From Sparassis latifolia (Eukaryota > Basidiomycota > Agaricomycetes > Polyporales > Sparassidaceae): a stretch of 64,000 bases of DNA. The notes below the pieces were generated by a model, which saw only the letters and a list, made by a program, of their open reading frames with translations, was not told the DNA's origin and ran no database searches. How positions within the stretch are numbered: position 1 is the first letter of the stretch; each line of letters begins with the position of its first letter. A program made the position numbers and the translations under genes. The stretch spans positions 62,001 to 126,000 of the forward strand of contig CM031555.1 of assembly GCA_018466975.1 (NCBI GenBank), read 5' to 3'. Below are positions 62,610 to 64,000 of the stretch, in pieces.

Positions 62610-64000
62610 GACACCGAGGTGCGGTGTGGAAGATGGGTGGGGCGGGGGGGGGCAGGATGGACGGTGATCTGCGTTGAGCTGTGGACGAACGCTTACCCGG
62701 TAATGGGTGAATTCGTCCTATTTAGTGAAAACGGCTCTGGCTGCAGTGTTATTATATGTTGGCTCGCTCGCATGGCATGCAGCAGCTGATGCTGAAATGG
62801 GACACGTAGGCTACCCACGAGCTGTTCGCTTATTGGCTTGTCAGTTGCTGCCACATTTTATTCTGCGTATATTCCCTTCTTTGTTCCAGGGCAAGAGGGA
62901 ATTCATAAATCTGCTAACTATGAATGTATGACCTGTCGCACAGCATACGCCACGTTCTGTCTTACGTTGTCCCTGGCCATGGGTTCAAAGTCATCTGATG
63001 TCGATATCGCACAAGCCAACCGATTCTGCGACTACGTGTATGCAGATCCCTCCCACTGGATACCCTGCATCCGGTCGTCGGACGTGGACGCCTACTCATT
63101 GGCAGTGCTGTCGGTCGCTTATCCGAACTATTGACGCAGCCCACGCGTCTGAAGTTCCTGCACCTTGCGAGGGTGGACATACTTGTGACGCGTTGCTTTG
63201 AACTCGCGGAGTGCGTTGTCTGTCTCTGGGGCGTTGTCAATTATCCGTCTGCAAGGCGTGGGCCGCAAAGCGAGTGCAATGCGGCAAATTCGAGAGCCTC
63301 TGAACACGTAACCACTCCAATATTATCCAGATTGGGACATCGCATCGTTTTGCAGATTTCATATCCGAGTTCTCGCGGATGATCGATGACGAACCGGAGT
63401 ATCCGTTCATATCGAGTCTTGATTAATGCAGCATCGCCTTGCATGCACACACCGACGTCGCGCGGGGACGTGGATATATCTACGAGCTCGCTTGTGCCTT
63501 CTCGAGTTCACTGTGCATGATTCTGCATGAAACTCCAGCATCGACAATTTGGTCTAGCTTGTATCATCTTGCGTTTTAATTTCACCTGAGAGAGACGTCT
63601 TCCGTTTCCCATTCACCGTCTGTTTCTTGGATATGACGTGTCAGCTGTGGTTCCCGCCTTGATTCGGAATTCATCTCCGGTGGTTCTATCTTGTCAGCTG
63701 GTCTGGTATCGCGTCACTGCGCGAGGGGACACCGAGTCACCGCAGTTACACAAAAACTCACCAAATCGACGAAGGGAACATCGAAGTGCAGATGCTCAGT
63801 TTAGGGCGCTCTTAAGAATCGCTTGGGATCGAGCAAAAAGGTGCATAGGTGTTTCTGAGATGGTCGGACATGAGCTCAATATTTACCCATTTACAGGCGC
63901 ATTGTGTAGTGGACGAATGGGGCTTAAGATCCACCCTGTATCCTTGCATTGGACTGCTATTCTTGAATGGTCCTTACGTTTGATTCGATGCGGTACATGT
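62610..64000. other. right end, no confident gene
   Basis: A 63130-63240 plus stretch (TRLKFLHLARVDI) looks like a leucine-rich piece of a decayed F-box protein, and 62707-62931 is an open frame with a hydrophobic start. Neither forms a model. Confidence 0.35.

Overview
The window is nuclear DNA of a filamentous basidiomycete (Agaricomycetes). The evidence is many 45-70 nt GT-AG introns with conserved phases, a Plavaka-type transposase, a DUF6532-like gene, expanded BTB and F-box families, and small cysteine-rich secreted proteins. More than half of the 64 kb is transposable-element sequence. The last 8 kb is markedly more GC-rich and holds the most gene-like host loci.

Layout. 1-913: partial copy of a long AT-rich foldback element with tRNA-like (Pol III) units in its arms. 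915-8748: Ty3/gypsy chromovirus on the minus strand, with an unusual gene cassette between integrase and the 3' LTR. 8749-12446: 5'-truncated Ty1/copia element (copia-1). 12807-13803: two small inverted-repeat elements. 14006-21200: tandem BTB/POZ locus (one remnant, BTB-A, BTB-B) with an F-box pseudogene between the two genes. 21259-27045: Plavaka transposase and a divergent DUF6532-like gene, possibly one transposon. 27150-30046: BTB remnant and a frameshifted F-box gene. 30869-32062: complete foldback element with a target-site duplication. 34293-40496: a host gene split by a full-length copia element (copia-3). 41025-41443: small secreted protein gene with one frameshift. 43208-53790: degenerate non-LTR retrotransposon whose ORF1 is split by a full-length copia element (copia-2, 48162-53010). 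54264-55736: third BTB locus. 56564-56965: intact small secreted protein. 59027-60716: F-box gene with one indel. 61183-62609: SWIM plus RING zinc-finger gene. 62610-64000: no confident gene.

How the parts fit together. The LTR elements show one mode of decay. Their coding frames are almost free of TAA, TAG and frameshifts but carry about 28 in-frame TGA codons, mostly where relatives have Arg (CGA) or Trp (TGG). This is the footprint of C-to-T change, including at CpG. BTB-A, BTB-B and BTB-C share exon sizes and phases and arose by duplication. Several host genes differ from an open frame by a single base, so either assembly error or recent loss is possible. The most unusual content is the gypsy post-integrase cassette (two small membrane peptides and a CCHC zinc-knuckle protein behind its own TATA-like box) and the paired foldback elements with outward-facing Pol III promoters.
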